The position numbers and the translations under genes are program-made. From positions 237,689 through 301,688 of the forward strand of contig NZ_JACVAA010000007.1 in the NCBI RefSeq assembly GCF_014851565.1: 64,000 bases of DNA, given 5' to 3'. Shown one piece after another: positions 7,519 through 15,518 of the stretch. A model generated the notes under the pieces. The model searched no databases. It was not told the DNA's origin and saw only the letters and a program-made list of their open reading frames with translations. Source of the DNA: Pseudomonas sp. PDM15 (lineage in GTDB: Bacteria; Pseudomonadota; Gammaproteobacteria; Pseudomonadales; Pseudomonadaceae). Position 1 is the stretch's first letter, and each line of letters opens with the position of its first letter.

Positions 7519-8108
7519 TCTTCACTCCCGAACAGTTGACGATCAATCAGGTCGCACAGGCAGTGGATGGCGAGCAGGTGCACTTCCTGGATGCGCGCGG
7601 TGACCTTGGAAGGCACGCGGATCTCCACGTCCTCCGGCAGCAGCAGCGAGGCCATGCCGCCACCGTCGCGGCCGGTCAGGGCGACGACCACCATCTCGCG
7701 ATCATGAGCGGCCTGGATGGCCTGGATCACGTTGGCCGAGTTGCCGCTGGTGGATATCGCCAGCAGTACGTCGCCGGGCTGGCCGAGGGCGCGGATCTGC
7801 TTGGAGAACACCTCGTTGTAGCTGTAGTCGTTGGCGATCGAGGTGATGGTCGAGCTGTCGGTGGTCAGGGCGATGGCCGGCAGGCTGGGGCGCTCGCGCT
7901 CGAAGCGGTTGAGCAGCTCCGAGGAGAAGTGCTGGGCATCGCCGGCCGAGCCGCCGTTGCCGCAGGTGAGGATCTTGCCCTCGTTGAGCAGCGAATGAAC
8001 CATGACCTGGCTGCCGTGCTCGATGAAGGGTACCAGCACTTCCATGGCCTGCTGTTTGGTGTCGATGCTGGCCTGGAACATCTGGCGAATGCGGTTTTGC
8101 ATATCCAT
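7515..8108 (-). CDS. gmhA: SIS-domain phosphoheptose isomerase (GmhA/DiaA type)
   Basis: A 197-residue SIS-domain protein with the sugar-phosphate loop CGNGGSAGDAQHFSSEL and STSGNSANVIQAI. GmhA converts sedoheptulose 7-phosphate to D-glycero-manno-heptose 7-phosphate for LPS core. The E. coli gene at the same position is diaA, a DnaA-binding paralogue. Pseudomonas annotations call this protein GmhA, but a DiaA-like role cannot be excluded from sequence alone. It lies 127 bases after yraN and overlaps dolP. Confidence 0.88.
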   Translation of the reverse strand: MDMQNRIRQMFQASIDTKQQAMEVLVPFIEHGSQVMVHSLLNEGKILTCGNGGSAGDAQHFSSELLNRFERERPSLPAIALTTDSSTITSIANDYSYNEVFSKQIRALGQPGDVLLAISTSGNSANVIQAIQAAHDREMVVVALTGRDGGGMASLLLPEDVEIRVPSKVTARIQEVHLLAIHCLCDLIDRQLFGSEE

Positions 8109-8235
8109 GGAATGGAACCTTAGGTGTGCTGGCTGAGACAGCCGGAAATGACGAAAGTCGCCGTGGCGCGCGATGAGCGGGGTTTTACCTGAAGACGGCG
8201 CCGCGGGTCGACTTGAAATTCTTGATCGGGCCTAT

Positions 8236-8592
8236 TCACGTTTCGAAAGCGTTGCGTAGCCAGTTCAGTCCGGAATCGCCTGGGCTTATCGCTACCACGT
8301 CGAAGCGGCAGGGCTGCTTGCCCCAGCGATTCTCACGCTGCAGGAACAGCTCGGCGGCGAGAATCAGGCGCTGACGCTTGCGGGCGTCGACGCTTTCCAG
8401 TGCGCCACCCCAGGCGGCGTGCTTGCGGTAGCGAACCTCGACGAATACTACTGTATCGCCGTCGAGCATGACCAGATCGAGCTCGCCGCCGCGGCAGCTC
8501 CAGTTCTGCGCCAGCAGGCGCAGACCCTGTTGCTGCAGATGGTCGCGCGCCAGGTTCTCGGCGGCGCGACCGCTGTCCTGGCGCGAATTAAT
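8236..8592 (-). CDS. yraN: YraN / UPF0102 endonuclease-fold protein
   Basis: A UPF0102 family protein with the restriction-endonuclease-like core NWSCRGGELDLVMLDGDTVVFVEVRYR and a conserved C-terminus CRFDVVAI. No ATG, GTG or TTG lies where the conserved N-terminus begins. The reading frame around INSRQDSGRAAENLA has an ATT at 8592 that overlaps the lpoA stop. The only conventional upstream start is a GTG at 8661, 74 bases inside lpoA, without a visible ribosome site. I give the ATT-based start, which fits the family length (about 118 residues). Biological function is not established. Confidence 0.8.
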   Translation of the reverse strand: MNSRQDSGRAAENLARDHLQQQGLRLLAQNWSCRGGELDLVMLDGDTVVFVEVRYRKHAAWGGALESVDARKRQRLILAAELFLQRENRWGKQPCRFDVVAISPGDSGLNWLRNAFET

Positions 8593-10399
8593 TGAGGCTG
8601 TCCGGCAGGCGCTGGACCTGACCGTTGCGGAACTCGGCCCAGGGCAACTGGCGCTCGACACGCTGGGCCTGGTTCAGGCTCAGGTTGCCGGAGAGGCCTT
8701 CGACCTGGCTATCCGGCAGGGCCTTGAGCTGGCTCAGGCGCGGGGCCAGGCGGAACGCGTCGACGCCCATGGCGTACAGGCGGCCCAGGCTGCCAGCAGC
8801 CTGCGGCCATTGCTGGTCGACTTGCTGGCGCAGGGCATCGTTGGCGTCCAGCAGCCAGGGCGTTTCGCAGAAGCGGATGCCTTCCAGGTCCTGGTACTGC
8901 CCTGGATTCTGCCCGCCGGTGTAGAGGTGCGAGGTGGCATATACCGGCAGGTCGCCGGCGTACTGGAAGGCCAGGGTCGGCTTGATCTGCTGGGCCTGCT
9001 GCGGAGTGGCGGCGAGGAAGATGAAGTCGATGTCCTGGCGGCGCGCCGGCAGGGCGGCCAACTGGGTGCCCAGGGTGCTCTGCAGGCGCTTGGCGCGCGC
9101 CTCGCTCTGGCGCAGTTGGAGCAGATCGGCGATCTGCTGGGCCAGCTCCACCGGCTGGTCGACATGCTCGGCGGCGATCAGGTTGCCGCCGGCGGCCTGC
9201 CAGCTCTGCTGGAAGGCGGCCAGCACGCGATTACCCCATTCGCCCTGCGGTACCAAGGCCACGGCGCTGCGCATGCCATCGGCCCAGGCGCGGCGGGCCA
9301 CTTCGCGGGCTTCATCTTCGGCAGCCAGGCCGAACTGGAACAGCTGAGCAGGTGCCTCGCGCCCGGCGTCGCTGTAGTTCAGCGCCAGGGTGGTCAGCGG
9401 CAGTTGCGGACGTTCGCTGAGCTGCTTGACCAGCGGCTTCTCCAACGGGCCGACCACCAGTTGCGCGCCGTCGGCCTGGGCCTGACGGTAGAAGTCGTCC
9501 AGCGAGGCCAGGCGCGAGCTGTCATACAGCAGGATTTCCGGCGGATTCTGCCCGGCCTGCTGGGCCTGGTAGTGGGCGGCGAGGAAGCCATCGCGCAGGG
9601 CGCGGGCCACCGAGGCCAGTTGGCCGTCCTGCGGCAGCAGCAGGGCGATCTTCTGCAGGGGCTGGCCGGCCAGCTCTTTCAGCTTGCTCAGGGCCTGCGG
9701 CAGTTGCTCGGCGGCCGGGTGCTGCGGGTGCTGGTTCTTCCAGTCGTCAATGGCGGCCAGCTGCTGGTCCGGGGTGCCGGCGCTCTTGGTGGCCAGGGCC
9801 AGGCTCAGCCAGCCGTCCAGGTCGCTGTCGCCGGAGCTGATCAACTGGCTCTGCGGCAGGCTGGAAACCAGGCTCCAGATCGCCTCGTGGTTGGTTTTGG
9901 CGGCTTCGCCGGACAGCAGCGGGGCGATGAACACGCGCTCACGGGCGGCGGCCAGGGTCTGGCCGTCGGCCTCGAGGGCGCGGGCCTGGACCAGTTGGGT
10001 GCGGATTTGCTGCTCCACCGGCAGCTCGCTCAGGCGCTCCAGGCTCGGGTGCTGCAAGGCCTTGAGCGCGCTCTTCGGCTTGTTGCGGGCCATGGCCAGT
10101 TCGGCATCGAGGGTGGCGGCGAACACCTGCTGGGCCGGTTTCAAACCGTCCAGCGAGATTTCGTCGAGGATGCGCGTGGCGCGGCCGATGTCCTGCTGGC
10201 GGTAGGCCTGATCGGCTGCAGACAGACGCAGCAGGGCGGCTTGCTCCGGCTCGCTGGTGCTGGCTTGCTGCAGCAACTGGTCGATGCTGGCCTGAGGGGT
10301 GCGCGGCAGCTCGCCCAGGCTGGACGAGGGCGAACCGGCGCAGGCGGCCAGGAGGCCGGCAAGGCAGAGGGCGGAGAGTGGGCGCAGGCAGGCGATCAT
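8588..10399 (-). CDS. lpoA: Penicillin-binding protein activator LpoA
   Basis: An outer-membrane lipoprotein that reaches through the periplasm to activate class A penicillin-binding proteins. The 603-residue precursor has lipobox LAAC (Cys20). An N-terminal helical TPR-like region (about 30-260) is followed by a periplasmic-binding-protein-like domain (about 270-590, starting KIALLLPQDGQLASVARALRDG). In E. coli LpoA activates PBP1A. This window also carries PBP1B (mrcB) elsewhere. It heads the leftward lpoA-yraN-gmhA-dolP cluster and is divergent from rsmI. Confidence 0.95.
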   Translation of the reverse strand: MIACLRPLSALCLAGLLAACAGSPSSSLGELPRTPQASIDQLLQQASTSEPEQAALLRLSAADQAYRQQDIGRATRILDEISLDGLKPAQQVFAATLDAELAMARNKPKSALKALQHPSLERLSELPVEQQIRTQLVQARALEADGQTLAAARERVFIAPLLSGEAAKTNHEAIWSLVSSLPQSQLISSGDSDLDGWLSLALATKSAGTPDQQLAAIDDWKNQHPQHPAAEQLPQALSKLKELAGQPLQKIALLLPQDGQLASVARALRDGFLAAHYQAQQAGQNPPEILLYDSSRLASLDDFYRQAQADGAQLVVGPLEKPLVKQLSERPQLPLTTLALNYSDAGREAPAQLFQFGLAAEDEAREVARRAWADGMRSAVALVPQGEWGNRVLAAFQQSWQAAGGNLIAAEHVDQPVELAQQIADLLQLRQSEARAKRLQSTLGTQLAALPARRQDIDFIFLAATPQQAQQIKPTLAFQYAGDLPVYATSHLYTGGQNPGQYQDLEGIRFCETPWLLDANDALRQQVDQQWPQAAGSLGRLYAMGVDAFRLAPRLSQLKALPDSQVEGLSGNLSLNQAQRVERQLPWAEFRNGQVQRLPDSLN

Positions 10400-10486
10400 C
10401 TAATACGTTCCTGGTACTGATCAGAAAGAAGGCGGGATTGTACCCAAGCCCCGCGGCAGGCGCGATGTCGGTGCCTTGAAACGGGC

Positions 10487-10492
10487 TACAAT
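10487..10492 (+). promoter_or_regulatory. Candidate -10 element for rsmI
   Basis: TACAAT followed by the GCGCGC discriminator lies 28 bases before the rsmI start. No convincing -35 is seen at the right distance. Confidence 0.3.
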
Positions 10493-10520
10493 GCGCGCTT
10501 TCCGCAATCGAGGTGCGCCT

Positions 10521-11390
10521 GTGAGTGCTTCCGCTGTTCCCGCCGCCGTCGGCACGCTGTATGTGGTCGCCACGCCCATCGGCAATCTGGATGACATCAG
10601 TGCACGGGCGCTGCGCATCCTCGGCCAGGTGGCGCTGATCGCCGCCGAGGACACCCGGCACTCGGTGCGCCTGCTGCAGCACTTCGGCATCGCCACGCCG
10701 CTGGCGGCTTGCCACGAGCACAACGAACGCGACCAGGGTGGGCGTTTCCTCGCCCGCCTGCAGGCGGGCGAGGATGTGGCGCTGATCTCCGATGCGGGCA
10801 CGCCGCTGATCTCCGACCCGGGCTTTCATCTGGTGCGCGCCGCGCGCGCGGCCGGCATTCGCGTAGTGCCGGTGCCGGGGGCGTGCGCGCTGATCGCCGC
10901 GTTGTCGGCGGCCGGGCTGCCGTCCGATCGTTTCAGTTTCGAGGGCTTTCTGCCGGCCAAGACGGTCGGGCGCCGTGGCCGCCTGGAGCAGGTCAGGGAA
11001 GATGGCCGCACGCTTATCTATTACGAGGCGCCGCATCGCCTGCTCGAATCCCTCGCCGATATGCGCGACATCTTCGGTGCGGACCGACCGGCAGTGCTGG
11101 GTCGTGAGCTGACCAAGACCTTCGAGACCCTCAAGGGCCTGCCGCTGGGCGAACTGCACGACTGGGTGGCGGCCGACAGCAATCAGCAGCGTGGCGAGTG
11201 CGTGATTCTGGTGGCCGGTTGGCATGCGCCGGAAGGCGACGAGGCGGTGAGTCGCGAGGCCCTGCGGGTGCTCGATCTGTTGCTGGCCGAGCTGCCGCTC
11301 AAGCGTGCGGCGGCGCTGGCGGCGGAGATCACCGGGGTGCGCAAGAACCTGCTGTACCAGGCGGCCCTCGATCGGCAGAAAGACGCTTGA
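10521..11390 (+). CDS. rsmI: 16S rRNA (cytidine-1402-2'-O)-methyltransferase RsmI
   Basis: RsmI 2'-O-methylates C1402 in the decoding centre of 16S rRNA; its partner RsmH, encoded about 1 kb downstream, methylates the base of the same nucleotide. The 289-residue product has the tetrapyrrole-methylase fold with GTLYVVATPIGNLDDIS, ALIAAEDTRHS, ALISDAGTPLISDPG and VPGACALIAALSAAGL. I chose the GTG at 10521, preceded by GAGGTG. An upstream ATG-like extension to 10476 runs through the likely promoter. Confidence 0.95.
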   Translation: MSASAVPAAVGTLYVVATPIGNLDDISARALRILGQVALIAAEDTRHSVRLLQHFGIATPLAACHEHNERDQGGRFLARLQAGEDVALISDAGTPLISDPGFHLVRAARAAGIRVVPVPGACALIAALSAAGLPSDRFSFEGFLPAKTVGRRGRLEQVREDGRTLIYYEAPHRLLESLADMRDIFGADRPAVLGRELTKTFETLKGLPLGELHDWVAADSNQQRGECVILVAGWHAPEGDEAVSREALRVLDLLLAELPLKRAAALAAEITGVRKNLLYQAALDRQKDA

Positions 11391-11392
11391 GC

Positions 11393-11421
11393 TTGTCCTG
11401 AGTCGCCTGGATCGCTACCCT
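11393..11421 (+). promoter_or_regulatory. Candidate rnpB promoter
   Basis: TTGTCC (11393-11398) and TACCCT (11416-11421) with a 17-base spacer place the start near 11430, matching the predicted 5' end of the RNase P RNA. Confidence 0.5.
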
Positions 11422-11430
11422 TGGCGGCGG

Positions 11431-11782
11431 AGAGTCGATCGGACAGTCGCCGCCTTCTTTATTGAAGGGGGAGGAAAGTCCGGGCTCCATAGGGCGGAGT
11501 GCCAGGTAACGCCTGGGAGGCGCGAGCCTACGGAAAGTGCCACAGAAAATAACCGCCTAAGCGTTTCGGCGCCGGTAAGGGTGAAAAGGTGCGGTAAGAG
11601 CGCACCGCACGACTGGTAACAGTTCGTGGCTAGGCAAACCCCACTCGGAGCAAGACCAAATAGGGTTCCATCGGCGTGGCCCGCGCTGGAACCGGGTAGG
11701 TTGCTAGAGGCGTGCAGTGATGTACGTCGTAGAGGAATGACTGTCCTCGACAGAACCCGGCTTACAGATCGACTCTCCTCCT
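11431..11782 (+). ncRNA. rnpB: RNase P RNA (M1 RNA), class A
   Basis: The catalytic RNA of RNase P matures tRNA 5' ends. Conserved class A blocks are readable in order: GGACAGTCGCCG near the 5' end, GGGAGGAAAGTCCGGGCTCC, GGGTGAAAAGGTGCGGTAAGAGC, GGCAAACCCC and GACAGAACCCGGCTTACAG near the 3' end. The 5' AGAGTCGATC and 3' GATCGACTCT form the closing P1 helix, which sets both ends to within a few bases. The gene sits between rsmI and mraZ. Confidence 0.97.
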
Positions 11783-11971
11783 TTCTCTTCTATCTGCTCT
11801 GCCTTCCAATACCGAAAAATTCTTACTCTTAAGAAATTACTTTAAGTTCGAAGTTTAGCTTCATGAACTTGAAGAAATTCGCCTCCGAAATACCTCTGTT
11901 TTGCTCCTGAAAAAGCCTCGCTTAGTTTGCTAAATCACCGTCCCATAAGGATTTTTCCTGGTTTTCGCGCC
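11783..11971. other. AT-rich gap between rnpB and the mraZ promoter
   Basis: About 190 bases, clearly richer in A and T than the surroundings. I see no gene, repeat or strong hairpin in it. It may contain upstream activating sequence for the dcw promoter. Confidence 0.4.
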
Positions 11972-12001
11972 TTGACGCTAGGGTGCGCGCGTTTCTATAG
12001 T
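11972..12001 (+). promoter_or_regulatory. Main candidate promoter of the dcw cluster (Pmra)
   Basis: TTGACG (11972-11977) and TATAGT (11996-12001) have an 18-base spacer. It lies just upstream of three GTGG repeats and 77 bases before the mraZ start codon. Confidence 0.7.
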
Positions 12002-12009
12002 GTGCCGAA

Positions 12010-12033
12010 GTGGCACAAAGTGGAAAAAAGTGG
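12010..12033 (+). promoter_or_regulatory. MraZ-binding repeats (MRB)
   Basis: Three GTGG units at 12010, 12020 and 12030 sit exactly 10 bases apart, one DNA turn. This is the arrangement known for MraZ boxes upstream of mraZ in other bacteria. The position at and just after the expected transcription start fits autorepression by MraZ. Confidence 0.75.
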
Positions 12034-12077
12034 GTCATAAGGGCATGGAAAGCTAATAACAGTGGGGAAGCGCAGCC

Positions 12078-12533
12078 TTGTTTCGTGGAGCTAACGCCAT
12101 CAGTCTCGACGCCAAAGGGCGACTCGCGATGCCGAGCCGGTATCGTGACGAGCTCGTTTCGCGTTGTGCTGGCCAGCTCATCGTCACCATCGATGCCGTA
12201 GACCCCTGCCTGTGCGTTTATCCCCTGCCGGAGTGGGAGCTGATCGAAGCCAAGCTCCGCGACCTGCCGTCCCTGCGTGAAGAAACCCGCCGCCTGCAGC
12301 GCCTGCTGATCGGCAACGCCGTGGACATCGAGCTGGACGGCAGTGGCCGCTTCCTCGTGCCGCCGCGTCTGCGCACGCATGCGGGCCTGGACAAGCACGC
12401 GATGCTGGTCGGCCAACTGAACAAATTTCAACTGTGGAACGAGGATGCCTGGAACGCGCTTGCAGATGCCGACCTGGCCGCCATCAAACAACCCGGCGCT
12501 TTGCCGGACGACCTGCGCGACCTGATCCTGTGA
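12078..12533 (+). CDS. mraZ: Transcriptional regulator MraZ
   Basis: MraZ is a ring-forming DNA-binding protein with two AbrB-like half domains that represses its own dcw promoter. The 151-residue product has the paired signature GANAISLDAKGRLAMPSRYRDEL near the start and GNAVDIELDGSGRFLVPPRLR in the second half. Translation starts at TTG (12078), preceded by GGGGAAG; the resulting MFRGANA start is the usual one in Pseudomonas. It is the first gene of the cluster, and rsmH follows within three bases. Confidence 0.97.
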   Translation: MFRGANAISLDAKGRLAMPSRYRDELVSRCAGQLIVTIDAVDPCLCVYPLPEWELIEAKLRDLPSLREETRRLQRLLIGNAVDIELDGSGRFLVPPRLRTHAGLDKHAMLVGQLNKFQLWNEDAWNALADADLAAIKQPGALPDDLRDLIL

Positions 12534-12535
12534 CC

Positions 12536-13477
12536 ATGACCAGCAGCTTCCGCCACATCACCGTGCTGCTCGACGAGGCCGTCGAGGCCCTCGCCATGCG
12601 CGCCGATGGCTGCTACCTGGATGGCACTTTCGGGAGGGGCGGGCACAGTCGGCTGATCCTCGAAAGGCTCGGCCCAAAAGGCCGGTTGCTTGGGTTCGAC
12701 AAGGACCCATTGGCAATCGCAAGCGGAAATGCACTGGCGGCCGAAGACGGCCGCTTCGTCGTTGTACAGCGCAGCTTCGCCGACCTTGGCGAAGAAGCGG
12801 CCGCGCGCGGCCTGGTCGGCAAGGTCGACGGTCTGCTGCTCGACCTCGGCGTGTCCTCGCCGCAGCTGGACGACGCCGAGCGCGGCTTCAGCTTCCTTAA
12901 CGACGGTCCGCTGGACATGCGCATGAATCCGGATGCCGGCGTCAGCGCCGCCCAGTTCATCGCCACCGCCAGCGCCGACGAGATCGCCCGGGTATTCAAG
13001 GAGTACGGCGAGGAGCGTTTCGCCAAGCGCATGGCCCGCGCCGTGGTCGAGCGTCGCGAGCAGAAGCCATTCGAGCGCACCGCCGACCTGGCAGCCGTGC
13101 TGACCGAGGCCAATCCGGCCTGGGAAAAGGGTAAGAACCCGGCGACCCGTGCCTTCCAGGGGCTGCGCATTCACGTCAACAACGAGCTGGGCGATCTCGA
13201 GCGTGGTCTCGATGCCGCGCTGGAGACCCTGGCCGTGGGCGGACGCCTGGTGGTGATCAGCTTCCATTCGCTGGAAGATCGCATCGTCAAACAGTTCATG
13301 AGGCGCCAGGCCAAGGGCGAAGCAGACAACCTGCCGCGCGACCTGCCGATCATTCCCAAGGCGTTCGAGCCGCGCCTGAAGCTGCTGGGCAAGCCGATCT
13401 ACGCTGGCGAGGCGGAACTGAAAGCCAATCCGCGCTCGCGCAGCGCGGTGATGCGCGTGGCGGAGAAACTGCGTTGA
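12536..13477 (+). CDS. rsmH: 16S rRNA (cytosine-1402-N4)-methyltransferase RsmH
   Basis: RsmH (MraW) N4-methylates C1402 of 16S rRNA. The 313-residue protein contains the SAM-binding loop DGTFGRGGHSRLIL, the GLLLDLGVSSPQLDDAERGFSF block and the C-terminal SFHSLEDRIVKQF motif. The ATG at 12536 gives MTSSFRHITVLLDEAV. A GTG six bases earlier is an alternative and overlaps the mraZ stop. The stop overlaps the TTG start of ftsL. Confidence 0.97.
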   Translation: MTSSFRHITVLLDEAVEALAMRADGCYLDGTFGRGGHSRLILERLGPKGRLLGFDKDPLAIASGNALAAEDGRFVVVQRSFADLGEEAAARGLVGKVDGLLLDLGVSSPQLDDAERGFSFLNDGPLDMRMNPDAGVSAAQFIATASADEIARVFKEYGEERFAKRMARAVVERREQKPFERTADLAAVLTEANPAWEKGKNPATRAFQGLRIHVNNELGDLERGLDAALETLAVGGRLVVISFHSLEDRIVKQFMRRQAKGEADNLPRDLPIIPKAFEPRLKLLGKPIYAGEAELKANPRSRSAVMRVAEKLR

Positions 13478-13767
13478 GCCGCCTGTACGCCAAGCCCCTG
13501 CCGCCCGGCAGCCTGTTGCTGGCCCTGCTGTTCGGCGCCGTGCTGCTGTCGGCTATCGCCGTGTCCTACAGCGCGCACTGGAATCGCCAGTTGCTCAATG
13601 CCCTCTATACCGAGCTGAGCGTGCGCGACAAGGTGCAGGCCGAGTGGGGTCGCCTGGTGCTGGAACAAAGCACTTGGACCGCGCACAGCCGCATCGAGAC
13701 CCTCGCCGCCGGCCAGCTGAAGATGCGCATTCCCGAGCCCACCGAAGTCCAGATGGTGGCGCCATGA
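13474..13767 (+). CDS. ftsL: Cell division protein FtsL
   Basis: FtsL is a small bitopic division protein that links FtsB/FtsQ to FtsI-FtsW and helps activate septal peptidoglycan synthesis. The 97-residue product has a short cytoplasmic tail, one membrane segment (about 12-29, GSLLLALLFGAVLLSAIAV) and a periplasmic coiled-coil-like part ending KMRIPEPTEVQMV. The start is a TTG that overlaps the rsmH stop, so translation is probably coupled. It overlaps ftsI by four bases. Confidence 0.93.
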   Translation: MSRLYAKPLPPGSLLLALLFGAVLLSAIAVSYSAHWNRQLLNALYTELSVRDKVQAEWGRLVLEQSTWTAHSRIETLAAGQLKMRIPEPTEVQMVAP

Positions 13768-15518
13768 TCGGCCTCGAAGGCGCTCTTTATCCCTGGCGCT
13801 TCCGTCTGGTGCTGGCCCTGCTGGCGCTGATGGTCGGTGCCATCGTCTGGCGCATCGTCGATCTGCACGTGATCGACCACGATTTCCTTCAGGCCCACGG
13901 CGATGCGCGCAGCGTTCGGCATATCCCGATTCCGGCGCACCGCGGCCTGATCACCGATCGCAACGGCGAGCCACTGGCCGTCAGCACCCCGGTGACCACC
14001 CTGTGGGCCAACGGCAAGGAACTGGCCAAGGCGCCGCAGCGCTGGAGTGATCTGGCCGCCGCTCTGGGTCAGGAGCCGAAGGCCTTCGCCCAGCGCCTGG
14101 AACAAGCCAAAGAGCGCGAGTTCATGTACCTGGTGCGCGGCCTGACCCCTGAGCAGGGCCAGCGCATTCTCGATCTCAAGATTCCGGGCGTGTACGGTCT
14201 GGAAGAATTCCGCCGCTTCTATCCTGCTGGTGAAGTGACCGCCCATGTGGTCGGCTTCACCGACGTCGACGACCGTGGTCGCGAGGGCGTGGAGCTGGCC
14301 TTTGAAGACTGGCTGGCCGGCGTGCCGGGCAAGCGCCAGGTGCTCAAGGATCGTCGCGGTCGCCTGATCAAGGACGTACAGGTCGCGCAGAACGCCAAGG
14401 CCGGCAAGGCGCTGGCCCTGTCCATCGATCTGCGCCTGCAGTATCTGGCCCACCGCGAGCTGCGCAACGCTCTGATCGAACAGAACGCCAAGGCCGGCAG
14501 CCTGGTGATGATCGACGTGAAGACCGGCGAGATCCTCGCCATGGTCAATCAGCCGTCCTACAACCCGAACAACCGTCGCAACCTGCAGCCGGCCGCCATG
14601 CGCAACCGCGCCATGATCGACGTGTTCGAGCCGGGTTCGACCGTCAAGCCGATTTCCATGGCGGCCGCCCTGCAGACCGGGCGCTGGAAGCCGGAAGATA
14701 AAGTCGAGGTCTACCCTGGCTCGCTGCAGATCGGGCGCTACACCATCAAGGACGTTTCCAAGACCCAGGGCCCGATCCTCGACCTGACCGGCATCCTGAT
14801 CAACTCGTCCAACGTCGGCATGAGCAAGATCGCCTTCGATATTGGCGGCGCGACCATCCACGACATGATGAGCAAGGTCGGCTTTGGCCAGGACACCGGC
14901 CTCGGTTTCCCCGGCGAGCGTGTCGGCGAGCTGCCCAGCCATCGCGAGTGGCGCAAGGCGGAGACCGCGACCCTGTCCTACGGCTACGGCGTGTCGGTGA
15001 CCGCTATCCAGATGGCTCACGCCTACGCAACCCTGGCCAACAACGGTCAGGTGCTGCCGCTGTCGATGACTCGCGTGGACCACAAGCCGGTCGGTGCCCA
15101 GGTGGTGCCGCCGGAAGTGGCCAAGAACCTGCAGGCCATGCTGCAGCAAGTGGTCGAGGCGCCGCGTGGCGTGTTCCGCGCCCAGGTACCGGGCTACCAC
15201 GTGTCCGGCAAGAGCGGCACTGCGCGCAAGGCCAGCGTCGGCACCAAGGGCTACACCGCCAACGCCTATCGTTCGATGTTCGCCGGCTTCGCGCCCAGCT
15301 CCAATCCGCGTATCGCCATGTTCGTGGTGGTCGATGAGCCGAGCAAGGACGGTTACTTCGGCGGCCTGGTTTCCGCACCCGTTTTCAGCAAGGTGATGGC
15401 CGGCTCTCTGCGCCTGATGAACATCACTCCAGACAACCTGCCGCCGCCAGTTGATCCAGCTGCGGCGCCGCAGCCGCAGACTGCCGACGCGGCCGCCAAC
15501 CCGGGAGGGCGGATCTGA
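13764..15518 (+). CDS. ftsI: Septal peptidoglycan transpeptidase FtsI (PBP3)
   Basis: FtsI is the class B penicillin-binding protein that cross-links septal peptidoglycan and the target of several anti-pseudomonal beta-lactams. The 584-residue protein has an N-terminal membrane anchor (about 14-33), a pedestal domain and a transpeptidase domain. The active-site motifs are STVK (Ser292-Lys295), SSN (348-350) and KSG (483-485). The C-terminal tail is rich in Pro and Ala. I chose the ATG at 13764, which overlaps the end of ftsL. The stop overlaps murE by one base. Confidence 0.98.
   Translation: MIGLEGALYPWRFRLVLALLALMVGAIVWRIVDLHVIDHDFLQAHGDARSVRHIPIPAHRGLITDRNGEPLAVSTPVTTLWANGKELAKAPQRWSDLAAALGQEPKAFAQRLEQAKEREFMYLVRGLTPEQGQRILDLKIPGVYGLEEFRRFYPAGEVTAHVVGFTDVDDRGREGVELAFEDWLAGVPGKRQVLKDRRGRLIKDVQVAQNAKAGKALALSIDLRLQYLAHRELRNALIEQNAKAGSLVMIDVKTGEILAMVNQPSYNPNNRRNLQPAAMRNRAMIDVFEPGSTVKPISMAAALQTGRWKPEDKVEVYPGSLQIGRYTIKDVSKTQGPILDLTGILINSSNVGMSKIAFDIGGATIHDMMSKVGFGQDTGLGFPGERVGELPSHREWRKAETATLSYGYGVSVTAIQMAHAYATLANNGQVLPLSMTRVDHKPVGAQVVPPEVAKNLQAMLQQVVEAPRGVFRAQVPGYHVSGKSGTARKASVGTKGYTANAYRSMFAGFAPSSNPRIAMFVVVDEPSKDGYFGGLVSAPVFSKVMAGSLRLMNITPDNLPPPVDPAAAPQPQTADAAANPGGRI

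Noticed and set aside
8468..10420. A 650-codon open frame on the plus strand opposite lpoA and yraN
   Set aside because: The minus-strand genes match known families. The plus-strand product is repetitive Gln/Gly/Leu-rich sequence typical of antisense frames.
11626..11832. Short plus-strand frame of 68 codons inside rnpB
   Set aside because: It lies within the structured RNase P RNA and has no protein similarity that I recognise.
13605..15200. Minus-strand frame of 531 codons opposite ftsI
   Set aside because: Antisense shadow. No family resemblance, no ribosome site.
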